Shown here: piece after piece, positions 28,426 through 37,066 of the stretch
How positions within the stretch are numbered: position 1 is the first letter of the stretch
Layout: each line of letters begins with the position of its first letter
Origin: Tritonibacter litoralis
GTDB lineage: Bacteria > Pseudomonadota > Alphaproteobacteria > Rhodobacterales > Rhodobacteraceae
NCBI RefSeq assembly: GCF_009496005.1
Contig: NZ_WIBF01000012.1
Span: forward strand, 1 to 64,000
Length of the DNA stretch: 64,000 bases
Reading direction: 5' to 3'
Notes under the pieces: model-generated
Seen by the model: only the letters and a program-made list of their open reading frames with translations
Database searches by the model: none
What the model was told of the DNA's origin: nothing
Made by a program: the position numbers and the translations under genes

Positions 28426-29352
28426 ATGAAAGCCAAAGTCAGTTTCAAACAACTGCAAGCCCTGGATGCGGTGGCGCGCTTGGGAAGCTTTACACAAGCT
28501 GCGCGCGAACTTGGGGTCTCACAACCCACTGTTTCCAATTTGATTTACACGCTGGAACGCCAATTCGGCTGCCGTCTTTTGGACCGCAGCGGCCATACGA
28601 TCACGCCGACAGAGCAATTTCTGCAAATTGGCGGTCACATTAAATCCGTTCTCGCCCTCAGCGACACAATCACCCGACATCTGGTTTCAGGACAGGATCT
28701 GGTGACGGGCCGTTTTGAAATCGGCTATTCCGTGCATCAAATTGCCATTCCAATCATCGCCGATTTTGTCCGCGCTTACCCGGATCTTCAGGTCAATGCC
28801 AATGGCGATGCGGCGCAGGATCTGTTGGAAGATCTGCGCAACGGCCAATTGGACGTGGCTTTTATCACGCGCCACGAAATACCAACCGATTTATCCGGGA
28901 TTGAGATCTGCAGCACCCGCATTGGCTTGGCGGTTCCGGTCGGCCCCGATGCCCCGGTAAAACCTGCCCTCAACTGGCTGGAGGTCGGGGATCTGCCGTT
29001 GATCCAACGCATGCCCGGATCCGGCACCCAGCGCATTTTTGACAGCGTCGCCCGCCGCCGGGGCCTGCCCCCCAAAGCCGGTTTGCGGTTTGGAAATTGG
29101 AGCTCTGCGCTGGCCATGGTCCAACAACGCCTGGGCGTCGCCATCGCGTTAGAGCGCGAATGCGAAGAGGAAACCGACATCCGATTTCTGCCGATCAACG
29201 ATCCGCTGCTGACGGCCAAACATTTCCTGGTCTATCAAAGCGCTCTGTTGGACACCGCCCCGGTGCAACGGTTCTTGGAAACGGCCAAGGCGCACAGCTG
29301 CTGCACAGAAATCACCGCACCGGTGTCAAACCACAGCTCAGCGCGCGCTTAG
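28426..29352 (+). CDS. LysR-family transcriptional regulator
   Basis: 308 aa. N-terminal helix-turn-helix: FKQLQALDAVARLGSFTQAA followed by LGVSQPTVSNLIYTLE. The remaining two-lobed effector domain contains GRFEIGYSVHQIAIPIIADF and the MVQQRLGVAIALERE segment. I set the start at ATG 28426 because it gives the standard N-terminus, although no good ribosome site precedes it; the frame is open to 28354. Target unknown; the gcv operon or convergent glk are neighbours but give no proof. Confidence 0.87.
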   Translation: MKAKVSFKQLQALDAVARLGSFTQAARELGVSQPTVSNLIYTLERQFGCRLLDRSGHTITPTEQFLQIGGHIKSVLALSDTITRHLVSGQDLVTGRFEIGYSVHQIAIPIIADFVRAYPDLQVNANGDAAQDLLEDLRNGQLDVAFITRHEIPTDLSGIEICSTRIGLAVPVGPDAPVKPALNWLEVGDLPLIQRMPGSGTQRIFDSVARRRGLPPKAGLRFGNWSSALAMVQQRLGVAIALERECEEETDIRFLPINDPLLTAKHFLVYQSALLDTAPVQRFLETAKAHSCCTEITAPVSNHSSARA

Positions 29353-30303
29353 GTGCTGCGCACAATTGCGCGCACCAATCAGGCCAAAGCTTTCATTGGT
29401 ATAAAGATACACGGGCAGTTCCTGCCGCCAATCCGTGTGGCGTCCGCCCGCATTAAACGCCGCCAGAAAGCCCGCGTCCAACAGCTTGGGGTTTTTCTGA
29501 ACAATGCCGCCGGTCACAAACACGCCGCCCCGCGCCCCAAGGGTCGACGCCAGATCGCCCGCCACCGCGCCCAAGTACTCTCCAAACAGAGCCACCGTGC
29601 GCGCCGCCACAGCATCGCCCGCCTCGGCTGCTGTAAAAATCTGCCGCGCATCCTCATTGCCAACGGGTTGCCCCGCAACCTCAGCCACCGCGCGATAAAA
29701 ATACGGCAGGCCCGTGCCCGACAACAACGCCTCGGCCTCAACCATCAGATCTGACATGGCAACCTCCGGCCAAAGCCGCACCAGCGCTTCAAACACCGGC
29801 ACCAGATCCGCACGGCGCGGACCAATGCTCACATGTCCGCCCTCCCCCGCAATGGCCGCCGGTTCATTTTCGCCAAAGACCAGCGCGCCCGCGCCCAGCC
29901 CGGTGCCCGGCCCCAAGATCAACCGCGGCCCGTCCGGAAATTGATCCTGCCCCTGGATCACCGCCACCTCTCGTTTGGTGACGGTCTCCAACGACCAGGC
30001 GGCCGCTTCGAAATCATTCAGAATTTTAGCGGAATGCGCACCACAGGCGTTCACCAACCGGGCTTCGCTGGTGCTTTGATTGGCATTTGTCAACGACACA
30101 CGCCCATCGGCGACAATGCCTGCCGCCGCCATCACCACATGCACAGGAGAGCTACCTTCGGTCGCCACAAAGGCCGCGCAGGCGTCATCCAGCGTCACCG
30201 TGCCTTTGGTCGGCAAGGTCTGATTGCGCAACATCCGCCCATCATCTGCAACCGAGGCCAACCGCATATTGGTCCCGCCCACATCCGCAATCAAATTCCA
30301 CAT
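29338..30303 (-). CDS. glk: glucokinase
   Basis: 321 aa of the Glk (not ROK) family; phosphorylates glucose with ATP. N-terminal phosphate loop IADVGGTNMRLASV, KILNDFEAAAWSL with the catalytic Asp, LGPGTGLGAGALVF, and EGGHVSIGPR as sugar contact. ATG 30303 follows GGGAGACG. Its 3' end overlaps that of the LysR gene by 15 bp (convergent). Together with pgm at 38 kb it could channel glucose to glucose-1-phosphate. Confidence 0.92.
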   Translation of the reverse strand: MWNLIADVGGTNMRLASVADDGRMLRNQTLPTKGTVTLDDACAAFVATEGSSPVHVVMAAAGIVADGRVSLTNANQSTSEARLVNACGAHSAKILNDFEAAAWSLETVTKREVAVIQGQDQFPDGPRLILGPGTGLGAGALVFGENEPAAIAGEGGHVSIGPRRADLVPVFEALVRLWPEVAMSDLMVEAEALLSGTGLPYFYRAVAEVAGQPVGNEDARQIFTAAEAGDAVAARTVALFGEYLGAVAGDLASTLGARGGVFVTGGIVQKNPKLLDAGFLAAFNAGGRHTDWRQELPVYLYTNESFGLIGARNCAQHLSAR

Positions 30304-30374
30304 CTTACGTCTCCCGTCCGCAAGCACCTGTTATCGCTAACCGTGCTGAATTCCAAGCACAGGAGGTCCAGTCT

Positions 30375-30419
30375 ATGCGTTATGTGGCCAAATCGTCAAA
30401 GGCTCCGGGCGCGCGCTGA
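30375..30419 (+). CDS. possible 14-aa small ORF with strong ribosome site
   Basis: MRYVAKSSKAPGAR followed by a stop. A full AGGAGGT stands 7 nt before the ATG, stronger than that of most genes in the window. The peptide is basic and starts 72 bp from divergent glk. No plus-strand gene follows until parA, so a leader-peptide role for a downstream operon is not obvious. Not recognised; it could be a real small protein, a leader peptide, or chance. Confidence 0.4.
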   Translation: MRYVAKSSKAPGAR

Positions 30420-30473
30420 GCCGGGAATTCGCCCTTTTCCACCATAAAATCGGACGGCAAACCTCTGTAGGGC

Positions 30474-30501
30474 GCAAAACATGCTGCATCGCAGCTTTTG
30501 C
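30474..30501 (+). other. two-tier hairpin downstream of the small ORF
   Basis: GCAAAA pairs with TTTTGC and GCTGC with GCAGC, with a 3-nt bulge on the left and an ATC loop. It begins 55 nt after the stop of the 14-aa ORF. The rest of the 354-bp glk/DUF1217 gap (30304-30657) shows no other structure that I can name. Confidence 0.35.
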
Positions 30502-30657
30502 ACCAAGATGTTCGGGGAATGACATGAGACGGCTTTAACCTGAGGCGCAGATCCCGGATCGGCCAACCCTTAGATTCGCGCGGTTCCGCAGGGACAGATC
30601 AGACGCCCAGGGAACGCCCAATCCGCTCAGATCTTTATGGTTAATGAGTTAGTGAGA

Positions 30658-32355
30658 TCAGGCAAACAAGCTCAGCAAGACACTGCTTGTCCCGCCACCC
30701 GCGCTGCTGTCCAACGAACTCTGCGCCAAATAGCGGTTTCGGATGGTTTCAATATTCTCCGATTCCAGCAGTTCCGACAGGTCGGATGTACCAAAAAACG
30801 CCTCTGTACGATCCTGAATGTCACGTGCCTGACGGTCGATATCCAGCGCACCAAAGGAGCTTGGCAATCCCAGCACCACCTCAAACACCTCCCGCAGCGG
30901 GTTCGACGCCAGCACAGAAAACCACTGGGCGTCATTGTTGTCGGTGGTCGCCACAACGCTTTCCAGCCCCGGTTCAAACCCCAATGCAAATCGCATCGTT
31001 GGATCCGCCTCCCCAACCGAGGTTAGGAACTCTTGGTCCAAGTATCGGTCCAAAATAGCCTGCGCAAACCCGTCGGGATATTCAAACACTTCCTCGGTGA
31101 CGGGCTGTGGAATATCAAAGGCGCGGGCAAAGGTTTCAAAACGTGGATCACGCGCGCCAACAAAATTTGCAAAAGAGTTCGGGTCGCTCAAATCCGATTC
31201 CAGAACGCGCTGCAGGTAATCCCGCTCATAGGCATTTTGGGTGGTGCCGCGCACATCCTCGTTGATGTCAAAGAATTCCAGGCCAAAGAAATCCGGCGCA
31301 TTCAGCAGGAAGCCAAAGTTGACAAAATAGTCGCCCGCCTCTTCCAACGGCTCCCCAGCGGCGTTGATCATATCCTCCAGCTTGCCCTCAAACGGCTCTG
31401 GCGGTTCTTCACCCTCCGGTGTGGCGGCGATCAACGCCGCATGCGCCTCCCGATCCGGGAATTCAAAGGCTCCGGCCAGGGCCGCAAACCGCGGGTCCTC
31501 CGCCAAGTTGGCGACCGAATTTTCATCATCCAGATCCGAATTGAACACATCCCGCAGGTAATCCAGATCATCGCCCGCCTCTTCCAGGCCAAAGAGATCC
31601 AGCGCCGCTTCCAGCAAATCCGGGCGATCAAACAGGTCATCAACCGTTTCCAGGTTTGCAGCCTCATCCCGGAAGGCATCGGCAAAACTGTAAATTGTGG
31701 TTTCACCCTGTGGTGCAGAAGCCTGCTTGCCTGCAAAATCAAACGCTTCGGCAAAACGCACCAGGTTTTCGTTGCTCATCCGATTGACAAACGAGTTCGG
31801 GTCCGCCGGATCAGATTCCAGCACACTGCGCAGGAAATCGGTGTTTCTTGAAAACTGCTCAAGGTCGAAATGCGCCAGCGCTTGGCGCAGCACCGCGCGG
31901 TCTTGTGAGCTGTCGCTTAACAGCAGATCATCCGGAGTTTGATAATTGCCTAGCTGCTCGACAACCGCGCTCGCTGTGCCGGTCGCCCCTTCCAGCTGTG
32001 GACCGCCTTCGCCGCCGAAATTAAACGCAGTGGCCAGTTCCAAATACCGGGTATCTGACAACCGGTTGGGCAAGGAATCGCTATCGCTTGGATCGGCTTC
32101 CAGCACCTGGCGCAGCAGGCCTGTGTTGCCAATCTCATCCTGCAACCCAAACGCCCCCAAGGCCACGGTCAACGCGTTGCGATCGGCCAGCAGATCATCA
32201 ACGGTTCGAATGTTCGCGAGATTCTCAACAAAACCTTCGGTTTCTCGTTGAATAACAGCATCTTGCGCCAGCCGCTCCTGCTGCTCGTCGCGGGTACGTA
32301 CCAGAAAGTTATATCCAACCAGACCAGTACCAGAAAGAACGGGCGTAAAATTCAT
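30658..32355 (-). CDS. DUF1217 repeat protein (flagellum-associated family)
   Basis: 565 aa. Four copies of a unit with the pattern L-R-x-V-L-E-x-D-x-x-D-x-N-S, ending in FAxAFDF, start at about residues 80, 173, 265 and 379. This matches DUF1217, a family often encoded among alphaproteobacterial flagellar genes. The protein is strongly acidic and alpha-helical, with no signal peptide. AGGTGGTGGA precedes the ATG. No flagellar genes are next to it; it lies beside repB in the same direction, so it may be cargo of the replicon. Confidence 0.8.
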   Translation of the reverse strand: MNFTPVLSGTGLVGYNFLVRTRDEQQERLAQDAVIQRETEGFVENLANIRTVDDLLADRNALTVALGAFGLQDEIGNTGLLRQVLEADPSDSDSLPNRLSDTRYLELATAFNFGGEGGPQLEGATGTASAVVEQLGNYQTPDDLLLSDSSQDRAVLRQALAHFDLEQFSRNTDFLRSVLESDPADPNSFVNRMSNENLVRFAEAFDFAGKQASAPQGETTIYSFADAFRDEAANLETVDDLFDRPDLLEAALDLFGLEEAGDDLDYLRDVFNSDLDDENSVANLAEDPRFAALAGAFEFPDREAHAALIAATPEGEEPPEPFEGKLEDMINAAGEPLEEAGDYFVNFGFLLNAPDFFGLEFFDINEDVRGTTQNAYERDYLQRVLESDLSDPNSFANFVGARDPRFETFARAFDIPQPVTEEVFEYPDGFAQAILDRYLDQEFLTSVGEADPTMRFALGFEPGLESVVATTDNNDAQWFSVLASNPLREVFEVVLGLPSSFGALDIDRQARDIQDRTEAFFGTSDLSELLESENIETIRNRYLAQSSLDSSAGGGTSSVLLSLFA

Positions 32356-32497
32356 TCCACCACCTATGAGATCTCATCCAAAAGGGCGCAAACATTGCGA
32401 TCGCTTCAAAAGGTGCGCGTTGCCCAAACCGGAACCTCACACCTTTTCCGCGATGAACCTAAGCCAAACCGCCTAAGAATAGATTAAACTGCGCGGC

Positions 32498-33769
32498 TCA
32501 GGGCTCCAGATCGTCAAAGGCGCCTGGCATCAATTCGCCCCAGAATTCGACCATTTCCATCTCAAGCAGGGCCGCCGCCCAGCCTGCGCGGCGAAACTCG
32601 CTGCGTTCCAGCTCATCTTCCAGACGGCTCAGAAACAGGCGCTTGTCTGCATCGCGCTGTGTCGGAGAGCGCTCACCTGCCAGCTCGCGAATCCGCGCCA
32701 GACGCGCCGCCCGCAATCCGCGCTCCCGCGCCTTGGCCTGATCCCGCTCGGCCTCTTTGCGCGCAGCGGCGGCGCGTTCCGCTTCCAGACGGGCCACCAC
32801 CGCGGGGTCGACCTTGGGCTTTACGGGCGCTTCATCCTTGTAATCATCGCGCAGGGCCGCCGTCAGATATCGCACCGGGCTTTCGATCCCTTTGCGCCCG
32901 CCCAGATAATCCAGCTTTTCGCCCACATATTCTTCGCCATGTTCGGCAATCCACTGCCGCGCCAGCCGGTCCGACACGCCAACCGCCAGCAGCCGCTGGT
33001 AAATCGCGCCCTGCCGCACCCCGGCTCCGTCATCAATATCCAGCATCGCCAGCTGCGGGTTTTCCTTGATCAAAAACCGCACCTCGGCCACCTGCCGGCC
33101 CATTTTCTTGAACTCGGGCGTCAGGATGATGTTGGACGTCTTGTTGACCTCGGCCACCGCCGGTTTGATCACCTTGGCGTTCAGATGTTTGAAGCTCTCG
33201 TAATAGGCGCTGCCATCCACCCCCATCAGACGACGGAACAGATCAATCGGCCACCAGCCGGTCGAGCCTGTGCGCACAAAGCGATAGCAGTTCTCATACA
33301 GTGCCAGCGCATGACCCGAGGTGAACCGCCGCTGGATGTTCAGATTAATCAGGGCAAAGACCTTGGGGTCGTGCAGCTTTTCCGCCAAAGCAGGGGAATA
33401 GGCGTATTCACAGATCCCGCCCGACAGTTTGGCATAGGACAACAGCGACGACACACCCCATTCCTGTCGCCCCTCTTCATCCAGCATATCCCATTCCGCC
33501 ACGGTTTCAGCCAAGGACCGCAGCGATTGTTTCAGCGTCTCCATATCATTGGAGTTATAGCCCACCATCATACACAGCGTGCGCGCATCGATCTGGTGTT
33601 TCTGTTTCGAGGTCAGCGCGTCATAGGCATTCAGCAGCAACACATTTGACAGCTTGCGCTGTAGCAATGTCAGCTTGCCCGAGATATGGATGGCCGCCAC
33701 GTTCTTCTTGACCGACTGCCGCCGCAAGGGGCCGGTCAACTGCTGATGGGGAATTTCACTCTGCTCCAT
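32498..33769 (-). CDS. repB: plasmid replication initiator, RepB/Rep_3 family
   Basis: 423 aa. Residues about 20-230 (AAIHISGKLTLLQRKLSNVL ... IILTPEFKKMGRQVAEVRFL) match the tandem winged-helix initiator fold of Rep_3 proteins, which bind iterons and open the origin. The C-terminal 120 residues are a charged Ala/Arg/Glu-rich helix (EAERAAAARKEAERDQAKARE) and a tail. I chose ATG 33769 (MEQSEIPHQQ) with AGGACAGG upstream; the longer frame runs into the origin. Iterons and parAB are adjacent, which supports the call. Confidence 0.9.
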   Translation of the reverse strand: MEQSEIPHQQLTGPLRRQSVKKNVAAIHISGKLTLLQRKLSNVLLLNAYDALTSKQKHQIDARTLCMMVGYNSNDMETLKQSLRSLAETVAEWDMLDEEGRQEWGVSSLLSYAKLSGGICEYAYSPALAEKLHDPKVFALINLNIQRRFTSGHALALYENCYRFVRTGSTGWWPIDLFRRLMGVDGSAYYESFKHLNAKVIKPAVAEVNKTSNIILTPEFKKMGRQVAEVRFLIKENPQLAMLDIDDGAGVRQGAIYQRLLAVGVSDRLARQWIAEHGEEYVGEKLDYLGGRKGIESPVRYLTAALRDDYKDEAPVKPKVDPAVVARLEAERAAAARKEAERDQAKARERGLRAARLARIRELAGERSPTQRDADKRLFLSRLEDELERSEFRRAGWAAALLEMEMVEFWGELMPGAFDDLEP

Positions 33770-33936
33770 CGCCTGTCCTAAACATTCTGCTCTGTACCGA
33801 TTCTGAGCGGCACCTTTTTCTGACCCCTTTATGCCATGAAAAGGCACCCACGCTCAATCCTGTGCTGGGAACCCTTCAAAGGGACCCGTTTACAGGAACC
33901 GACCATCCCGTAGACGGGTTCCTTTACGCGCAACAC

Positions 33937-33945
33937 TGTGGATAA
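33937..33945 (-). other. DnaA box
   Basis: TGTGGATAA, the exact reverse complement of the consensus TTATCCACA. It lies 73 bp before the first iteron, inside the origin region. Confidence 0.8.
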
Positions 33946-34017
33946 CCCTGCCCTGCGCCCGCAAACACAACCGATTATTGCGCCAGATCACCCCGAATTA
34001 AGCTATTTTAGAGCCAA

Positions 34018-34127
34018 ACCGGGAATCGGTTCCCCTGTCCCTGCGAATCGGAACCCCTCCTCCTGCATCCGGGTGCCAATGATCCCGCATCCAGGTGCCC
34101 CAAGCCCTGTATACGGGTGCCTTATTG
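34018..34127 (+). repeat. five 22-bp iterons
   Basis: Units start at 34018, 34040, 34062, 34084 and 34106, exactly 22 bp apart. The last three share GCATCCGGGTGCC, GCATCCAGGTGCC and GTATACGGGTGCC; the first two share GAATCGG followed by CCCC. Exact phasing at two helical turns is the usual arrangement for Rep_3 initiator binding. Confidence 0.85.
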
Positions 34128-34238
34128 CAGATTACGTATTGATATATAACGGTTTTCCACGCGCAAAGATTCTAAAGTAGATTCAACAAATACAAGCTTT
34201 AAGGCCCGCGTTGTTGCTTCTTTTTCAGAATTTCAAGA

Positions 34239-34255
34239 GGTTTCGCTGCGAAACC
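34239..34255. repeat. parS-like palindrome, copy 1
   Basis: GGTTTCGCTGCGAAACC, a 17-bp palindrome around one central base. First of five identical or near-identical copies within 3.7 kb around parAB, placed between oriV and parA. Confidence 0.8.
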
Positions 34256-34382
34256 CCAGCCTTTGGCGCAGAACTTGATAAAATGCGTGCGCTGCAATTC
34301 TGCGATTCACAGAGCGGCCAAGATGTGCGATGATTTGCACGATAACGCCGAAAACAGGCGATCTGACCGAGGCACAGCACAC

Positions 34383-35795
34383 ATGGCAAAGAAACCCGAG
34401 ACCCCGCTTCCCCCGTATTTCAATCTGGACCCTGAAACCGCTGCTGGCAAGCTTGGACCGCTGGTGGACACCGCCCGATTTGCCAAAGCCGCCGCACTGG
34501 CAGGGCGTGGACGGGATGATCTGGCCAAACGCGGCTACTCTCCGGATGGGCAGAAACGATTGCGCAAATTCTCCACCTGGGAGATCTGCCGCTATTTGAT
34601 CCCGGTCCAGGCAGCGCATCTGCGGCGGGTTCTGAACAAGAACCCCGACCTGCCCCAAGGCGAAGGCAGCGCCGGATCGCGTTGGTTCACCCTCGAGGAA
34701 GTGCTGCAACTGCGCGACCATTTCGCCGAAGAAGGGGTCAGCACCAAAGAATACCGCCCCTATCGTCCACAAAACCTTAAGGCCAAGACCGTAGCGGTAG
34801 CAAATTTTAAAGGTGGTGTTGGTAAAACATCCACTGCCGCACATCTGGCCATGTCGGCGGCACTTGATGGCTACAAGGTCCTGGTGGTGGATCTGGACAG
34901 CCAGGGCTCGATGACCTCGATCATGGGCGGCACCGTGCCCGATGAATGGAGCACGGTATTCCCCCTGCTGGCGCGAGACTATGCCGAACATATGCAGGCC
35001 GAAAACAAGATCCGCGCGGCAGCCGGTGATCCGGAACTGCCCTTGGACGAAACCCTGACCGAAGCCCTGACGGTGTCCCTGGGCGATGTGGTGCAGAAAA
35101 CCCATTGGCCCAATATCGATCTGATCGGGGCGCAGCTGAACCTGTATTGGGCGGAATTCCAGATCCCGGTCTGGCGCATGGGGCTGCGCAACTGGCCACT
35201 GTGGGACGCGCTGACAGACGCGCTGGAGAAAGGCGGCGCGCTTGACGACTATGACATCATCCTCTTGGACACGCCGCCGGCGCTTGGCTATCTGACCATC
35301 AACGCACTGGCCGCCGCCGACATTCTTTTGGTGCCTTTGGGGGCGTCGTTTCTGGAGTTTGATTCCACGGGGCGGTTCTTTGATATGCTCTACTCCACCT
35401 TTGCCTCGATCGAGGATGGCGAAAACGCCGGTCGTCGCCGCGCGGGCCTGCCCGAGATGAAGTTTGAATGGGATGTGGTGCGCGCCCTGATCACCCGGTT
35501 CGACGCCAGCCAGCAGGCGGATCTGGCCAATGTGATCCAGGCCTATTTCGGCGATTTTATGAACACCCATCGCCAGGACTATACCGCGCTTGTGGGTCAG
35601 GCCGGCGAAAGCGTCTCTGGCATCTATGAAGCGGATTACCGCAACTTCAACCGCGAGACGTACACCCGCGGCCGCGAGGTCTTTGACCGCACCTATGCCG
35701 AGTTCAAAGAGCTGTTGATCGGTGCCTGGTGGCGTGACGCACAAATGGCCGAGGCTGAGGGTGGTTTCGCTGCGAAACCTGAGGAGGCGATCTAA
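34383..35795 (+). CDS. parA: partition ATPase ParA (plasmid type)
   Basis: 470 aa from ATG 34383 (MAKKPETPLPPYFNL), which has GAGG about 10 nt upstream; ATG 34323 or TTG 34263 in the same frame are possible. The N-terminal 130 residues resemble a DNA-binding/regulatory extension (YSPDGQKRLRKFSTWEICRYL), then the deviant Walker A KGGVGKTSTAAHLA, Walker A' VVDLDSQGS and Walker B IILLDTPPALGYLTI. This is a type Ia ParA. The parB start lies 1 nt after its stop. The last codons contain parS copy 2. Confidence 0.92.
   Translation: MAKKPETPLPPYFNLDPETAAGKLGPLVDTARFAKAAALAGRGRDDLAKRGYSPDGQKRLRKFSTWEICRYLIPVQAAHLRRVLNKNPDLPQGEGSAGSRWFTLEEVLQLRDHFAEEGVSTKEYRPYRPQNLKAKTVAVANFKGGVGKTSTAAHLAMSAALDGYKVLVVDLDSQGSMTSIMGGTVPDEWSTVFPLLARDYAEHMQAENKIRAAAGDPELPLDETLTEALTVSLGDVVQKTHWPNIDLIGAQLNLYWAEFQIPVWRMGLRNWPLWDALTDALEKGGALDDYDIILLDTPPALGYLTINALAAADILLVPLGASFLEFDSTGRFFDMLYSTFASIEDGENAGRRRAGLPEMKFEWDVVRALITRFDASQQADLANVIQAYFGDFMNTHRQDYTALVGQAGESVSGIYEADYRNFNRETYTRGREVFDRTYAEFKELLIGAWWRDAQMAEAEGGFAAKPEEAI
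35763..35779. repeat. parS-like palindrome, copy 2, inside the 3' end of parA
   Basis: GGTTTCGCTGCGAAACC, read in the parA frame as Gly-Phe-Ala-Ala-Lys-Pro. It lies 17 nt before the parB start codon, so ParB bound here could also affect parB translation or transcription. Confidence 0.8.
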
Positions 35796-35796
35796 G

Positions 35797-36885
35797 ATGG
35801 CACGACGCAGACAGTTGGAAGCCCCGTCCGCCGAGGCGCTGAAAGAAATCGAAGCAGGCATTGATCAAGAGCTGAGCCGCACCGCCGTGCGCCCGCCGAT
35901 TGCCGATGTGGTCGCGGATGCCGCCATGCGCGCCTCTCCCCTGCCCCAGGCCGACCGCGAAGCCCAGGCCAAGGACAAGGCCGACGCCGAACGCTTGCGC
36001 GAGGCCGAAGGCAAAGGTCTGGTCGCGGTGGAAATCCCCATCCACGAGATCACCGCCGATGCCCTGTCGCGGGACCGGATGGATCTGGATGAGGATGAGA
36101 TGCAGGAGCTGATGACCTCCATCTCGGTCAACGGGCTGCGCCTCCCGATTGAGGTCTACGTCCCGCAATATGTGACCGACGGTGGCCAGTTCGGCCTGAT
36201 CTCAGGCTATCGCCGCCTGGCCGCCATCCGCCGTCTGAACGCCAAAAGCGGCGGCGCGCGCTATACCACCATTGCCGCCTTTGTCCGCGAACCCAATGGG
36301 GTCAAGGACGCGCTGATTGCGATGATCGAAGAGAATGAAGTGCGCGCGGGCCTCAGCCAATATGAACGCGGACGCGCCGCAGCGATGGCGGTGTATGACG
36401 GGGTATTCACAAGCGTGGACGAAGCCGTCTCGGTCCTGTTTCAAACCGCGTCCAAGGCCAAACGCTCCAAGATCCGCTCCTTTGCGCTGGTGCACGAGGA
36501 CCTGGGCGATCTCCTGTCCCATGCGGTCAGCTTTAGCGAACGCCAGTGCTTGCGTCTGGCCGCTGCCCTGCGCGCGGGCCTCACCGAAGACATCCGCGCG
36601 GCACTGGAACGCGCCGATCCCCGCGACGGCGAAGAAGAATGGCTGGTTATGCTGCCTTTGGTCGAACAGGCCGAAGGCGCGACACCCGATCCGGCTCGCG
36701 GCGGACGCCCGAAAATTCACCAAAAGCCGGTGATGGGCAAACGGGAAAAGATGGCCAACGGCGTCGAAATCCAGCGCGAAAGCGGTCCCAATGGCTATGC
36801 GATCCGGTTCTACGGCGATCACGTGACCGCCGATCTGGTTGATGCAGTGATGGACAGCGTCCGGCATTTGCTGGAACCTAAGTGA
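35797..36885 (+). CDS. parB: partition protein ParB
   Basis: 362 aa. GAGGAGG precedes ATG 35797; the longer frame from 35722 overlaps parA. ParB/Srx nuclease-like fold at about residues 75-170 (LVAVEIPIHEITADALSRDR, LISGYRRLAAIRRL, MIEENEVRAGLSQYERGRAA), then a helix-turn-helix region and a C-terminal dimerisation part (AIRFYGDHVTADLVDAVMDS). It should bind the five palindromes and work with ParA to segregate the replicon. Confidence 0.93.
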   Translation: MARRRQLEAPSAEALKEIEAGIDQELSRTAVRPPIADVVADAAMRASPLPQADREAQAKDKADAERLREAEGKGLVAVEIPIHEITADALSRDRMDLDEDEMQELMTSISVNGLRLPIEVYVPQYVTDGGQFGLISGYRRLAAIRRLNAKSGGARYTTIAAFVREPNGVKDALIAMIEENEVRAGLSQYERGRAAAMAVYDGVFTSVDEAVSVLFQTASKAKRSKIRSFALVHEDLGDLLSHAVSFSERQCLRLAAALRAGLTEDIRAALERADPRDGEEEWLVMLPLVEQAEGATPDPARGGRPKIHQKPVMGKREKMANGVEIQRESGPNGYAIRFYGDHVTADLVDAVMDSVRHLLEPK

Positions 36886-36915
36886 CCCTAAACCATTAGT
36901 TAGACACTAATCAGT

Positions 36916-36941
36916 CCCGGAGCGATCCGGGCCTTTTGCGT
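36916..36941 (+). terminator. terminator of parAB
   Basis: CCCGGA and TCCGGG pair around a GCGA loop, followed by CCTTTTGCGTTTT. It lies 30 nt after the parB stop. Stem is short (6 bp) but the position and T-rich tail fit. Confidence 0.7.
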
Positions 36942-36955
36942 TTTGAACCATCGGA

Positions 36956-36972
36956 GGTTTCGCTGCGAAACC
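36956..36972. repeat. parS-like palindrome, copy 3
   Basis: GGTTTCGCTGCGAAACC, just after the parAB terminator and before the inositol monophosphatase-family gene. Confidence 0.8.
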
Positions 36973-37066
36973 TAAGGGCGATCTTGGGGCTTTCATAATT
37001 CTGTATCGCCTCTATGACAGGAAGGGACGTTGGCAAAGCCGGGCCATTTGGGCCGGGCCACAGAAG

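Larger units (their letters stand above)
33770..34205. other. replication origin (oriV) region
   Basis: Gene-free region between repB and parA with all parts of an iteron origin: GGTTCC-type inverted repeats near repB (AGGAACC at 33894-33900 with GGTTCCT at 33917-33923, and GGGACCCGTTTAC / CCATCCCGTAGAC 22 bp apart at 33881 and 33903), a DnaA box, five phased iterons, and an AT-rich stretch (34122-34205) suitable for unwinding. The repeats next to repB may serve autoregulation of its promoter. Confidence 0.85.

Noticed and set aside
34233-35861. 542-aa open frame on the minus strand
   Set aside because: Antisense to parA, which has complete Walker motifs and a proper ribosome site.
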